A stretch of 64,000 nucleotides of DNA, from positions 28,862,986-28,926,985 of the forward strand of contig CM073905.1 of assembly GCA_037176705.1 (NCBI GenBank), given 5' to 3'. Positions within the stretch are counted from its first letter, which is position 1; each line of letters begins with the position of its first letter. A program made the translations under genes and the position numbers. This DNA comes from Molossus alvarezi. Its lineage: Eukaryota > Chordata > Mammalia > Chiroptera > Molossidae. The notes beneath the pieces were generated by a model, which had not been told where the DNA came from, searched no databases, and saw only the letters and a list, made by a program, of their open reading frames with translations. Shown one piece after another: positions 44,605-54,585 of this stretch.

Positions 44605-46948
44605 TTTTGCAAATAATTTCTTTTTAATGCAGCTGCCCTCCCTTCCCAACCAGGTCAAGAAGCCTGTGTCACAGAGTGTTTATTCATATTAATTGACAAT
44701 AACTTGCTAAATAATGCACTTTATAATCTAATCATTAATTTATGCTTTAATGAATATTCACTGGGCAAGAAAAACATTTTGGTTTTTTCTTTTTCTTTTT
44801 CTTTTTTTTTTTTTATCCTCACCCGAGGACATTTTTCCATTTTTTGTTCAGGTAGAGTGGGAGGGAGAGAGAGCAACAGAGAGAGAGAGAGAAACATCGA
44901 CGTGAAAGGAACACATCGAGTGGCTGCCACCCGCACAACCGACCAGGGCCGGGGACAAACTGCAACCGAGGTACGTGCCCTTAGCGGGAACCGAACCCGG
45001 GTCTCTCAGGATCGCAGGCCGACGCTCTAACCGCTGAGCCAAACCGGCCAGGGCCATTTTGGTTTTTTCAAAAAAGGAGCAGAACCCTGGCCAGTTTGGC
45101 TCAGCAGTTAGAGTGTCAGCCCGTGTACCGTGTACCCAAGAGTCCCGGGTTCGGTTCCCACTAAGGGCACGTACCTCAGTTGCAGTTTGTCCCTGGCCCC
45201 GGTTGGGGTCGTGTGGATGACAACTAGTTGATGTGTCTCTCTCATGTCGATGTTTCTCTCTCTCTCCCCCTCCCACTCTATCTGAAGGTAAATACAAAAA
45301 TGTCCTTGGGTGAGGATAAAAAAAAGAAAGAAAGGAGCAGAGCCCAGTTGGTGTGGCTCAGTGGTAGAGCATCAACACATGCACCAGGAGGTCGCTGGTT
45401 CAATTCCCGGTCAGGGCACATGCCCAGGTTGTGGACCTGATCCCCAGCGGGGGGCATGCAAGAGGCAGCCAATTGATGTTCTCTCTCATCGATGTTTCTT
45501 TTCTTTCTTTCTTTTTTTAAATTTTTATCCTCACCCGAGGACATTTTTTTCATTCTTTATTCAGATAGAGTGGGAGGGAGAGAGAGGAAGAGAGAGACAG
45601 AGAAACATCAACGTGAAAGGGACACATCAAGTGGTCGCCACCCACACGACCCAACCAGGGTCGGGGACAAACTGCAACCGAAGTACATGCCCCTAGCGGG
45701 AACCGAACCCGGGTCTCTCTGGACCGCAGGCCGACGCTCTAACTGCTGAGCCAAACCGGCCAGGCTCTTTTCTTTTTTTTTATCCTCACCGGAGGACACT
45801 TTTGCATTTATCTCCAGATAGAGCCGGAAGAGAGAGAGAATCATCCATGTCAGAGAGACACATTCACTGGTTGCCACCCACACGATCCCAACGGGTCCGC
45901 AGGCCAATGCTCTAACCATTGAGCAAAGCCTGCCAGGGCGCTCATCAATATTTCTAGCTCTCTCTCCCTCTCCCTTCCTCTCTGTCTAAAATCAATAAAA
46001 AAAGAAAATTTTAAAAATAGAAGAAAAGAAAGGAGCACAGAAAAACAAAACTTTAATAAGATTATTGAAGGTAAACAGAGATACACAGTTAAATTATGAA
46101 TAATAAAGTTCAAATGCATTTTAAATGTTATCTGTGCTGTTTCTTTTGGTTACAAAAGTAAACAAGGCCAAAGTAATATAATTTCAGACTCTACAGAAAT
46201 ATATGTCATGGAAAGTGAAAGGTACCCATAATCCTACTACTCATAGACAACCAGTTAGATATATATCCCTTCAAAATTTTAAGGCTTTACTAGTTATTTT
46301 TTCCTTTAATAAAATATCTTGGAAATAGTTCCACATATAGACATACTTAATTATTTTAAATGTCTGTATAATATTCTATTATTTTTTAAATATGTGCTTT
46401 AAAGTAGAGAAATTGGCTCACTAAACTTCACTAAGTTGAAATGTAAAATACACACGGTTTATAATTGCTTGTCTATGTTATCAGAGATCCGCAGCTATAT
46501 GGGTTTTTAAAGCAGTGAGCTCATCTGGGGGTGCAAAATAGATAAGACTTTCCAAAAGACAGCTCTCACACCTAGGATTGCCAGATAAAATACAGTTGTC
46601 CAGTTAAATTTAACTTGCAGATAGACAACGAACAATTTTTTTAGTCTATGTCCCAAACATTGCATTCACTCTTTATCTGAAATTCTGATATTTTAAGTGT
46701 GTAATTTGTCAGCCTTAAATTTGCACCGATGGAATGGCCACTGAATTATTACAGTTAATTTTTCCTGCCCCTGGGTTGTACAAAGCCAGATCCACCTTGG
46801 CTCAGTCCTCTCCTCTTGCTCTTTTCCAGGCAAAAATAAACCCTGCCAGGCCTTTATCTGCAACTGTGACCGCAATGCTGCCATCTGCTTTTCAAAGGCC
46901 CCATACAACAAGGAGCACAAGAACCTGGACACCAAGAAGTACTGTTAA
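38754..46948 (+). CDS. PLA2G1B: Pancreatic secretory phospholipase A2, group IB
   Basis: Exons 38754-38787, 41892-42051, 42553-42680 and 46830-46948 join in phase (441 nt, 146 residues). Residues 1-15 form a signal peptide ([15 protein letters not shown]), followed by a short propeptide EGGFNTR whose Arg is the trypsin site. The 124-residue mature enzyme starts AVWQFRN. The calcium loop [11 protein letters not shown], the catalytic CCQTHDRCY (His48/Asp49) and CNCDRNAA (Asp99) are intact. The enzyme hydrolyses the sn-2 ester of glycerophospholipids, is made as a zymogen by pancreatic acinar cells and depends on calcium. The stop comes straight after KKYC, two residues earlier than in human as I recall it. 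This is an ordinary digestive enzyme. Confidence 0.97.
38860..39990. other. PLA2G1B intron 1, left part
   Basis: Unique-looking sequence with an L2-like cattcattcattc tract around 39215-39300. No coding signal. Confidence 0.5.
40000..40248 (+). repeat. VES type A SINE, sense
   Basis: Duplication agatcttcc before 40000 and at 40249-40257. Both box A and box B of the tRNA promoter are well kept. Confidence 0.93.
40680..41126 (+). repeat. Old L1 3' end
   Basis: Contains aaatgtccatcaactgacga, tgctaagtgaaagaaaccag, tatgattccatttctatgaa and ggttgccagaagggtgcagg. Confidence 0.8.
41127..41233 (+). repeat. Short-form VES SINE in an L1 3' end
   Basis: Duplication of about 14 bp (aacc-actgaattg) on both sides. 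The L1 3' end resumes after it (tgaattgtatactttaagca). Confidence 0.92.
41283..41433 (-). repeat. Older diverged tRNA-derived SINE, antisense
   Basis: tgtatgtaccctgaccaggg, aatgctctaaccaaatgagc and tacctgcctggtac suggest an older VES relative. Confidence 0.65.
41475..41716 (+). repeat. VES type A SINE, 175 bp before PLA2G1B exon 2
   Basis: Perfect duplication aaaaagtccatag at 41462-41474 and 41717-41729. Part of this copy is in frame with exon 2 without a stop, which is accidental. Confidence 0.94.
41892..42051 (+). CDS. PLA2G1B: PLA2G1B exon 2
   Basis: End of the signal peptide, propeptide, N-terminal helix and calcium loop. The donor splits the AAG codon as AA|G. Confidence 0.95.
42553..42680 (+). 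CDS. PLA2G1B: PLA2G1B exon 3
   Basis: Catalytic His/Asp helix, the pancreatic loop region (KFLLDNPYT) and the beta wing. Confidence 0.95.
42720..43200 (+). repeat. MIR-like ancient repeats in PLA2G1B intron 3
   Basis: Two similar tracts, one with ccccactttgcagatgagga and one with ccccattttacaggttagga aactgagg-like text. Confidence 0.65.
43566..43817 (-). repeat. VES type B SINE, antisense, with expanded (GA)n
   Basis: Runs from ctttattgattattagagag to gagccacaccggctgga. The pyrimidine tail has grown into a GA tract at 43613-43656. Confidence 0.9.
43972..44162 (+). repeat. Diverged VES-related SINE ending in (TA)n
   Basis: ccctggccaggtagctcagt head. Duplication aaagtaggatc lies before it and at about 44163. 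A (TA)n tract covers 44115-44162. Confidence 0.85.
44165..44290 (+). repeat. L2-like LINE fragment
   Basis: Contains tctagagcagtgcctggcat and acagcaggtgctcagtaaat. The VES-related copy sits beside it. Confidence 0.65.
44573..44602. repeat. (CA)n microsatellite
   Basis: About 15 CA units in PLA2G1B intron 3. Confidence 0.9.
44789..45054 (-). repeat. VES type A SINE, antisense, first of a five-SINE stack
   Basis: Duplication cattttggtttttt at 44775-44788 and 45055-45068. The copy is close to consensus. Confidence 0.95.
45084..45330 (+). repeat. VES type A SINE, sense, second of the stack
   Basis: Duplication aaaggagcaga at 45073-45083 and 45331-45341. Confidence 0.94.
45520..45765 (-). repeat. 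VES type A SINE, innermost of the nest
   Basis: atcctcacccgaggacattt to gagccaaaccggccaggc. It lies in the T-rich tail of the antisense copy at 45778. Confidence 0.92.
45778..45940 (-). repeat. VES type A SINE with internal deletion, middle of the nest
   Basis: atcctcaccggaggacactt to gagcaaagcctgccagggc. It lacks the central block between cacacgatcccaac and gggtccgcaggcc. Confidence 0.9.
46100..46700. repeat. AT-rich, probable ancient repeat in PLA2G1B intron 3
   Basis: Diverged text such as aaaggtacccataatcctac and aaataccttggaaatag-like runs. The family was not identified. Confidence 0.4.
46830..46948 (+). CDS. PLA2G1B: PLA2G1B exon 4
   Basis: Catalytic Asp99 helix and C terminus, ending in TAA. 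It lies 4.1 kb after exon 3 because of SINE-filled intron 3. Confidence 0.95.
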
Positions 46949-47010
46949 GACTCAATAGTGCCTCTATAAAAGCATTTACCCTACAGCTTTCTCCTTACAT
47001 TGTGCCCTCC

Positions 47011-47016
47011 AGTAAA
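47011..47016 (+). terminator. PLA2G1B: PLA2G1B variant poly(A) signal
   Basis: AGTAAA 62 nt past the stop. No AATAAA lies nearby. A GT/T-rich stretch follows (ttggtgaaa, catgtttg). Confidence 0.55.
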
Positions 47017-47386
47017 GCTCCTTGGTGAAAGGCCTCATGTTTGAAGACTGTTTTATTCTCTATTTATTCAACATGACTAAGTCTCTTCCTAATCCTTTGT
47101 GAGCATTATTCCTTCCAGCCTTGGAAGTTGAATCACATGGATATTTCCAGGAAGTGAGCACCATGAGACCTGAATAGTAATTAACAACCACTGATGATTT
47201 TACTCTGTGCCAAGATTTCGTGTCTCAAAGTTCTCTGATCAACCCTACGAGGTTTTGACACTATTAGCAAATCCTACTTTTCTAAGCAGAGGCTCAACAG
47301 GAGAGGTCACTTGCCCAGTGCTAGGCATCTAGTAACAGATCACACACTCTTAGCCACTGTTCTACCCTGCCTGAAGCAATGAGCTC

Positions 47387-47842
47387 TTTTTTTTTTTTCA
47401 AGTTTCAAATGTACTTTATTTCTCCAATCATGTCATATTTTAATGGGTACACAGTGCTTTCACTTGGCATCAATTATGAGTTGGTTTTGAAACAATTCTT
47501 TATTACACCAGCTGGGATGATTACTAATCTCTCCATTCCTTTGGGGTGACTCTGCCAACAGGCTACAGGTTCCATTCTATTCCAATTTGCATTGCTGTAT
47601 GTGCCCATGCAGCAATACAGAAAGTGGCTTCACTAGCTAATACAAGATTACCATATTTGTCATGGAAGTCGGGTGCCTGTTTCTGGTGCATCTGCCTTGA
47701 CATTTTTTGCTGAATGCTTCGAACTGGGAGTCGACTTAGCGCATTTTTGGCCAATGGAAACATCGTGAAGCTGAAGACGGAACTGCAGCAACTGTAGCTG
47801 CTGGTTGCTGGAACTTCACGTCAAGTACCCTTGCAAAAAACC
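47387..47842 (-). pseudogene. COX7B: COX7B processed pseudogene
   Basis: On the minus strand an intronless copy of cytochrome c oxidase subunit 7B runs from 47763 to 47524. It starts MFPLAKNALSRL and includes PDFHDKYGN. A TAG after EWNL at 47563 interrupts it; the reading then continues PVGRVTPKEWRD to the ancestral stop. It has a 5'UTR-like leader, a poly(A) seen as T's from 47387, and a perfect 12-bp target duplication agcaatgagctc at 47375-47386 and 47843-47854. These are the marks of L1-mediated retrocopying. COX7B is a nuclear-encoded subunit of respiratory complex IV. This copy lacks its own promoter and the last 12 residues if read to the early stop. Confidence 0.93.
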
Positions 47843-47859
47843 AGCAATGAGCTCGTTTC

Positions 47860-49090
47860 AATTTGAACCAGGTTTCTCCTCCTCTCATTTCTCTGCCTCC
47901 GTTTTCAACTATGTAAAACCATTTTTCCACAACTCTCTTCTTTTCTAAGCCTTTCAACGTCTTCACCACACTTCTACAAGCTCATTTTTACATTGTGGTC
48001 ATCAAATATCACCAAGAATAACAGCTTCTACTTCTAGAGCATTTACTGCATATCACTCTGTACTAAGGACTTTCCCCATCTCATCTCATTAAATATTCAA
48101 ACCAGCTCTGTGAGGTCGATATTATTGCCCCTATTTTATGGATGAGAAACTAAAAACTCAGAGAAGTCACTTGCCTGTGATCAAACAAATAGCACAGTCA
48201 GGATTTGACTAGATCTGCCTGGTGACGATGCCTGAGCCCTTAACCACTACGCTACTCTACAAATTTTCTCTACTTGGATTTATGACTACACTGGCACTGA
48301 AACTCATCACAGAGTGGGGAGGGGAAGAGAACAGAACTGAAGTAGAGAAGCAAAAATGAGAAAGGACACTGCAGACTATGAGAAGCCACCACTAAGCAGT
48401 TTTAAACCACTGGAGGCTGACAGAACAGCAGCCACTGCTGGGTGTGTGATGGGCAATGAAAAAGTGTGTGTGGATTTGTCTTTTGGCACAATTTCTCCCT
48501 CATTTCATTCATCCATTCAATGGAAAAACACTGAAAGCAACCCCCTCCCCTCACCCCAGGGTTTGGATGAAAGAAAGGTAAGATTTTTGGGAGACATGCT
48601 TAGTCCCACTTTTTTTTTTTTTTTTTTTTAATAATAAAACAACAGAGGGAACAGAGTCACCTGAGTACTCAAACTGGGCTCTAAAAATATCCTCTTGCTC
48701 TCTTCCCAAAAGCCACCAGAGGTGACCTCGGAAAACGGTTCACTATTCATTTGACCCAAAAAACCCCACAAAATCATGCAAATCAAGAGGTTTAAATCTT
48801 CGTGCTCACTTTAAGAACACTCTGGAAACTGCCCAGGCCATCAGAGGTGTGCATATTTGAAAAGCCACCAAGATCTGAGGACGTCACTTTACAGAAGCAA
48901 TGTGTGCCTTTCCATGGATACAAAGCTGGAATTAGTAGGTGTGCCCAGGTGAACCAGTGGGGCTGGACACAGGGTCTGTGGTCCAAAAAAAGTGCTGAGT
49001 TTTTGCTGCACATGCTTAAAAATGCAGAGAGCAACGCTGAATGTGAGGAGTTTTTTTTTGTTTTTTTGTTTTTATTTAAAAATATATATA
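47860..49090. other. Intergenic, no gene recognised
   Basis: A MIR-like tract lies at about 48035-48260 (tctgtgaggtcgatattatt, cttgcctgtgatcaaacaaa). A long T run at 48610-48630 and unique-looking sequence make up the rest. Confidence 0.5.
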
Positions 49091-49094
49091 TATA

Positions 49095-49281
49095 ATTTTT
49101 TAAATGTTTAGAGAGAGAGAGAAAAACATCAATGTGAGAGAGAAACATTGATGGGCCACCTCCTGCACGCCCCTCGCTGGGGGTCAGGACTACAACCTGG
49201 GCATGTGCCCACACCAGAATCTAACCAGCAACCTCTTGGTGCATGGGCTGACACTCAACCACTGAGCCACACAGGCAGGAC
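49095..49281 (-). repeat. VES type B SINE, antisense
   Basis: tgtttagagagagagagaaa to gagccacacaggcaggac. It is older and more diverged than most. Confidence 0.85.
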
Positions 49282-49534
49282 AGAGCTTGAGTTTATAGAT
49301 GTAGATTCTCTGGTCATTGAGCACATGCAGGTAAACAAAGCTCCCGAGATGGGGGTAGAGCAGATTAACCCCCACATGAGCTCTCCCTGCTACACTGAGA
49401 GGATCCTACTGAAAAACAGCAGACTGTTCATAAGCCAGAAGAGGTTGCACAGAAGAAAAAGATATCCCAGAAGAAACAAAAACTTATAGTCCAGGAGTAA
49501 TTCAGCATAAAGTAAAGACCAATAAAAGTTTAAA

Positions 49535-49540
<6 letters not shown>

Positions 49541-49581
<41 letters not shown>
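49541..49581. repeat. (AT)n microsatellite
   Basis: About 20 AT units. Confidence 0.9.
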
Positions 49582-49584
<3 letters not shown>

Positions 49585-49899
49585 TCTGTCGTTAAAACCT
49601 TCCTTCCTTTTTTTTTCTCATTATCCCAGGGGTTAGAGGAGAGAGAGAAAGAGGACAAATTAAAAGTTAAAGGTAATCTTTTCATGAGCATCTGCTGGGG
49701 GCTCATTACAGGAAACAGAATGTGGGAAACACTAGAACGGCTGGGATGATTTAAATGAAATTAATATACTGGACTGAGAGTAATTTAAAGTCAAGACTAT
49801 ATCAGTGTTAGAGAGCAGTCACAGTGCTCAGCACATATTACACGCTCATTAAATAATTGCTTAATGGAGATCCAGTGTGGAGCAACAATGTCGCCGCAG

Positions 49900-50350
49900 A
49901 TCCCGGGGAAAAAAAAAAAACCTCACGGCCGTATTTATCTTTTCGAATCATGCGATCCTCCGCGCCCAACCCTGTCAATCCGCGGGCCAAAGTCCGGGAT
50001 TTCGGGATAGAAAACATGATTGGGCGTTTGGTGACCACGTGACTCTCCATTCCTCTCTTCTATTGGTGAAGAGAGGCTCCGCTTCCGGCCTACTCCGCGC
50101 CTCCCCGGCTCAGGTCCCGCCCCCTGGGGTATAGTGCGGGCACCGTGGTTGGTAAAGGTCGCTTGAGGAGGCGTCCTAGGGAGGTAAGGCCCGCGAAGGA
50201 CAGAGTGGGCGGCTTGAGTAGAAAAGGAAGGCGGGCACTAGTGCGTGCGACATTTGGTCCAACTTTCCAGTCGTGTTCGTCCCTCTCTGGTCTCTCGGCC
50301 ACTGTGCACACGCTTCTCCGCCCCCAGCTCTCTCTTCCAGTTTCCGGTTG
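49900..50350 (+). promoter_or_regulatory. Orphan CpG-rich promoter-like region
   Basis: A sharp island of CpG in AT-rich intergenic DNA 3 kb past PLA2G1B. It holds CACGTG at 50036-50041 in the context gaccacgtgact, two CCAAT boxes on the minus strand (attgg at about 50020 and 50063) and an ETS-like cttccgg at about 50083. No TATA was seen. A strong donor-like gaggtaagg at 50181-50189 suggests plus-strand transcription. No known coding exon matches it. Confidence 0.55.
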
Positions 50351-50535
50351 ATAACGCCTACATTGCTTTTACCCCGAGGACAGGGGACGGGGAAATTAGG
50401 GTGCTGGGAATCAAGGTGGGGCCAGAAGGAAGAATAGTCAGGGAGAGAGGAGAGTGAGTTCTAGGCGGCGCCAAGGGACACTTGAATCCCCAACCCCTCC
50501 TTCAAGGGTTTAAAATAAAGGCGAAGGAATGTGCA
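50130..50535 (+). ncRNA. Possible short spliced noncoding transcript
   Basis: Candidate exon 1 ends at 50183 before gtaagg. A pyrimidine-rich acceptor ctctctcttccag ends at 50340, and AATAAA lies at 50514-50519. No convincing reading frame was found. The arrangement fits a two-exon noncoding RNA of a few hundred bases, but this is inferred from signals alone. Confidence 0.25.
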
Positions 50536-51033
50536 AGTTTGATATCCATGATTTTGCATTTGTTCTTTCCGTTTGGGATGCTCCCCCTTTTCCCGTCTGG
50601 GGAATGCCTACTCATCTGACCTAGCTTGGGTCACTTCTGGAAGTTTCTTGAGCCCTGTCCTTCTTACCTCCCCAAGTACAGTTGCTCAGTTACCCTACCG
50701 AGTTCTGCAGCATTAATGAGGGGAAAGCGAGCTCGGAACTGGGCCGATCTGGTCACCTTGGGTGACCTTTGGGCAAGTTGCATAAGCTTCAGGATCGTTA
50801 TCTTTCCAAAGTAATAAAAGTGTGTAGAATCATAGATAGGGTTGGTTGTAGGGGTTAGGTGAATCAATGCGTTGTAAAATGCTTCCTACAGTGTTTGTTG
50901 CGTAGTTAATGTTTAACAAATATTCTTTTCCCAAAGGAATGGATAAGGAAGGATAGTCACTTTTTATTTTCTGTAGAAAGGCTGTATTACACCAAGCAAG
51001 GCTTTGGTAATTTTTAAAAACAAACAGGTACAT

Positions 51034-51158
51034 GCCCTGGCCAGTTTGGCTCAGCGGTTGAGCATTGGCCTGTGGACCACAGAGTCCCGGGTTCGGTTTC
51101 TGCTAGGGGCATGTACCACAAAAAAAAAGAATAATAAATAAAATAAAAAATAAAAATA
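51034..51158 (+). repeat. Short-form VES SINE
   Basis: ccctggccagtttggctcag to ctaggggcatgtacc, then AATAAATAAA-type tail. Near-duplication acaggtRca on both sides. Confidence 0.9.
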
Positions 51159-51279
51159 AACAGGTGCAGAGAAAGATGTGGCTCTAGGGAAGAATTCCGG
51201 GTCTAGTTAAAGGAGTAAATAGGACAGAAGGTTTGGCAGGTATGATGTCTTCCCTTTCCACCATCCTGCCCTCCTCCCA

Positions 51280-51480
51280 GATCCTAATTACAATGGCAGA
51301 CATTTGTTTACTGTGTGCCCAGGCCCTGCTTTGAGCTTCACAAGCATCATTACCCTGTTTAATCTTCATAACAACCCAGTGAGGTAGCTACCATTATCCT
51401 CACTTATAAAACGACTGAAGATTAGATAAAACAACTTGCCCAAGTTCACCTAACTAGTAGCAAAAAATGGATGGAAATCC
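51280..51480 (+). repeat. MIR-like ancient repeat
   Basis: Contains tgtgcccaggccctgctttg, catcattaccctgtttaatc and acttgcccaagttcacctaa. Confidence 0.6.
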
Positions 51481-51579
51481 AAGTCTGTACTCTAAGAGTT
51501 TTAATTCCATGCTGTATTCCTTTCCTAATAAATTGAGAAGAAAAGAAAAAACATTCTTCTTTCTTGGATGAGTTTAATA

Positions 51580-51680
51580 CCCAGTGGGGTGCATGCAAGA
51601 GGCAGCCAATCGATGTTCTCTCTCATATTTCTATCCCTGTCCCTTCCTCTCTCTCTCTAAAATCAATAAAGAAAAAAAAT
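51580..51680 (+). repeat. 5'-truncated VES type B SINE
   Basis: Only the 3' part is present, acccagtggggtgcatgcaa to aaaatcaataaagaaaa. Confidence 0.88.
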
Positions 51681-51697
51681 TCTCAACAAGAATAATA

Positions 51698-51806
51698 GCC
51701 CTGGCCAGTTTGGCTCAGTGGTTGAGTGTCGACCTGCGGACCAGAGAATCCCCAGTTCAGTTCCCGCTAGGGGCACATACCACAAAATAATAATAATAAT
51801 AATAAT
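51698..51806 (+). repeat. Short-form VES SINE
   Basis: ccctggccagtttggctcag to ctaggggcacatacc with an (AAT)n tail. Confidence 0.9.
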
Positions 51807-51964
51807 ATGTCAGGAATTAACTAATATCTGGTGGCAGCCTGTGCTGTTTCTAGTGACCACCTCAACCTGGTTTGAGCACTGAAAGTCCTGTATTTCAGGA
51901 AACCCCTCAGGACAGTTGGTCACTGAGACAGTTGGTCACGGGACTTAGGAGTGGTGAATTTCTT

Positions 51965-52177
51965 TCTTTTTCTTCTTCTCCTTTATTGATTTTAGAGAGA
52001 GAGGGAGAGGGAGAGAGATGGAAACATCGATGAGAGAGAACATCAATTGGCCACCTCCTGCATGCCCCACACTGAGGATTTGGCCCCCAAAATGAGCACG
52101 TGCCCTGACTGGGAATAGAACCTGCGACCTCTTGATGCATGGGTCGACGCTCAACCACTGAGCCACACTGGCCGGGC
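51965..52177 (-). repeat. VES type B SINE with 18-bp target duplication
   Basis: aggagtggtgaatttctt at 51947-51964 and 52178-52195 is perfect. Confidence 0.95.
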
Positions 52178-52391
52178 AGGAGTGGTGAATTTCTTATCGG
52201 TCCTTCCTTTGATCCTCTCAGAAAAAGTTTGGTGTTCACTTAGACTAACCTTTATTCATGCCCAGACATCTTCTGTGAGGTTAATTCTTACTGAGCAAAT
52301 GTATTGTAAAATGCTTCACACTGTGCTTGGGATATAGTGTGCTCAGTAATGCTGTTATTTAAGGAAGAGGCGAGAGAAGGATTCAATTTAT

Positions 52392-52636
52392 TTATTTTAT
52401 TTTATTTTTTTATCCTCACCCGAGGACATTTTTCCATATTTTGTTCAGATAGAGTGGGAGGGAGAGAGAGAGAAACATTGACGTGAGAGGGATACATCGA
52501 GTGGTTGCCACCCGCACGACTCAACCAGGACCGGGGACAAACTGCAACCAAGGTACGTGCCCTTAGCGGGAACCGAACCCAGGTCTCTCTGGACCGCAGG
52601 CTGACAATCCAACCGCTGAGCCAAACCGGCCAGGGC
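52392..52636 (-). repeat. VES type A SINE with 15-bp target duplication
   Basis: aaggattcaatttat at 52377-52391 and 52637-52651 is perfect. Confidence 0.95.
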
Positions 52637-52654
52637 AAGGATTCAATTTATGAC

Positions 52655-54120
52655 TGCATAAGAAAGAAAATGAGTTAGTGGGAAGGAGGTTTCAAGTGTT
52701 ATGTACCTATTTGCTTTTGTGACTCCTACTTAACTAAAACTAATAGCAGAGCAGGACTGGGAGCAACCGAGGGAGAGTCTGACCAAAAATCGTCCACAGC
52801 TGGGCTTAAGCAGTTAGAACCATGTAACCAGGGTGGTGACAGATAGTGCTCACTAGAAGATGTTTATTGTTCCAACCAAGGGCACTTATAGTGGGCTAGG
52901 AACTGCCATGCTGGCAGAAAGTTAAAGCTGTAAAGTAAAGAGACATGAGAACCATCAACTTCAGGAAATATCAAGTTCCTCTTGAGTCAAATTTTTTGAA
53001 AAGAACTCCATCTCAGGAGGAAATATGAACACAAGGAACATTCCTTAGGCCCTCAAAACTTAGTTTCATGAATCGTGCCAACATAAGGTGATGGAAGAGT
53101 CTGCCTTCTCTCTCTGGCAACCTCACCTACTCTCTCCACTGCCCACATTTAACCATTCCTGGTCTCCTTGGCCAGGTGTAACCCTGACTTCTGCTCCTAT
53201 TCAGGCTGACTTCCTTCTAACCATAATCTGCAAATGAGAGGCATTGTTTAAGAAGAAAAGAACTGAGAGGAAAATCTACTTGGATTCTGGTCTTGGCTCT
53301 GAAACTACATACGTCGATGAGTCTGGATCTTAATTTCCTCAAAAAGAAATGGAAGATGGACTAAATTTTCTCATTCTGTGATTCTATGTAACTCTTTCAT
53401 TTTTGGGTAGAGAATAAGGGTGGGGGAAATAGCACATCCTTGGTGAGCCACTTGAGGGTAAGAAACTATCTTTGTCACCTCAATTCCTTAATATAGTGTC
53501 TGTCAGTAACCATTTATGAGATTTGTGGATGAGAATGGCTTGAGATTCAAAAGACCCACATTGAATACAATTAGTGGTACTGTACCGAGTTTGGATAATA
53601 GAGCAAATCTGGTTCAAAATACCGTAGGATCTCCATCTGCAAAAAAGTTGGAATGAGATTTACAACAACCTTACACCTCTTCAGAATTAATTAATGGCTC
53701 TGGGCAAACCTACAGTTGTGCAGGTGAAAAGAACTCTTTGTTTTCAAGATCTTGGGTTATCCCAGTTAAGGAACTGTGCTTCCTAGGAAGGTGCAGGATG
53801 AACGTGTATTGCTTGCCCTAATTGTAGACAAAAGACTACCCAGAATAGGCTATGATTCTTTCATCCGCTTCACTTTTTGATGAGATTGTGCAGAAAGCTT
53901 AGCCTGGTACAATGATTCTTTCTGGCTAACACAGTAATCAAACAAGTCTTGCTGCTTTCACCAGCAGAAACAAATCAATTTAATATCCCACTTGGGAATT
54001 CACTGTTTCCTCTCTACAGACCAGGTTTAAGGCAGGTGTCTCATTCTGGCTGAAATGAAGCAGAAATCTGTAAAGAACCATGTCATAAAGTTGCATTTAC
54101 TTTGAGCTGATTAAAAAATA
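52655..54120. other. Intergenic, nothing recognised
   Basis: 1.45 kb of AT-rich sequence without a coding exon, VES copy or clear repeat on either strand. Confidence 0.5.
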
Positions 54121-54127
54121 TAAACGT

Positions 54128-54585
54128 GGCCCTGGCCGGTTTGGCTCAGCAGTTAGAATGTCGGTTTGTGTCCAGCCGGTGTGGCTCAGTGGTTGGGCAT
54201 CGACCCATGCACCAAGAGGTTGCCAGTTTGGTTCCTGGTCAGGACACATGCCCAGGTTGTGGGCCCGACCCCCAGTGGGGGGCATGCAGGAGGTGGCCAA
54301 TCGATGTTCTCGCTCATCCATGTTTCTATCTCTCTCCCTCTCTCAGTTTCTCTCTCTCTCTAAAATTCAATAAAGGAAAAAAATGGAAAGAAAAAAAATG
54401 TCGGTTTGTGAACCAAAGGGTCACGGGTTCGATTCCCAGTGAAGGGCACATACCGGGGTTGCAGGTTTGATCCCCAGCCTCAGTTGAGGTCATTCAGGAG
54501 GCAACCAATTGATGTGTCTCTCTCACATCGATCTTTCTCTCTAAAAATCAATGGAAAAATATCCTTGGGTGAGGATTAACAACAA
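54128..54585 (+). repeat. VES type A-like SINE split by a type B SINE
   Basis: The left part ends at 54170 and the right part resumes at 54397. The tail reads ccttgggtgaggatt. Confidence 0.92.
54171..54396 (+). repeat. VES type B SINE nested in another SINE
   Basis: Perfect duplication aatgtcggtttgtg at 54157-54170 and 54397-54410, taken from the host SINE itself. Confidence 0.95.

Larger units (their letters stand above)
45342..46027 (+). repeat. VES type B SINE split by two other SINEs
   Basis: Left part 45342-45499, right part 45941-46027 (ctcatcaatatttct onward to aaaatcaataaa). ctcatcRatRtttct at 45485-45499 and 45941-45955 is the duplication made by the internal insertion. The outer flank repeats aaaggagca. 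Confidence 0.9.

Noticed and set aside
49900..50350. The CpG island as the SIRT4 or PLA2G1B promoter
   Set aside because: SIRT4 runs on the minus strand and ends at 57.4 kb, so its 5' end lies to the right. PLA2G1B has its own TATA box at 38.69 kb.
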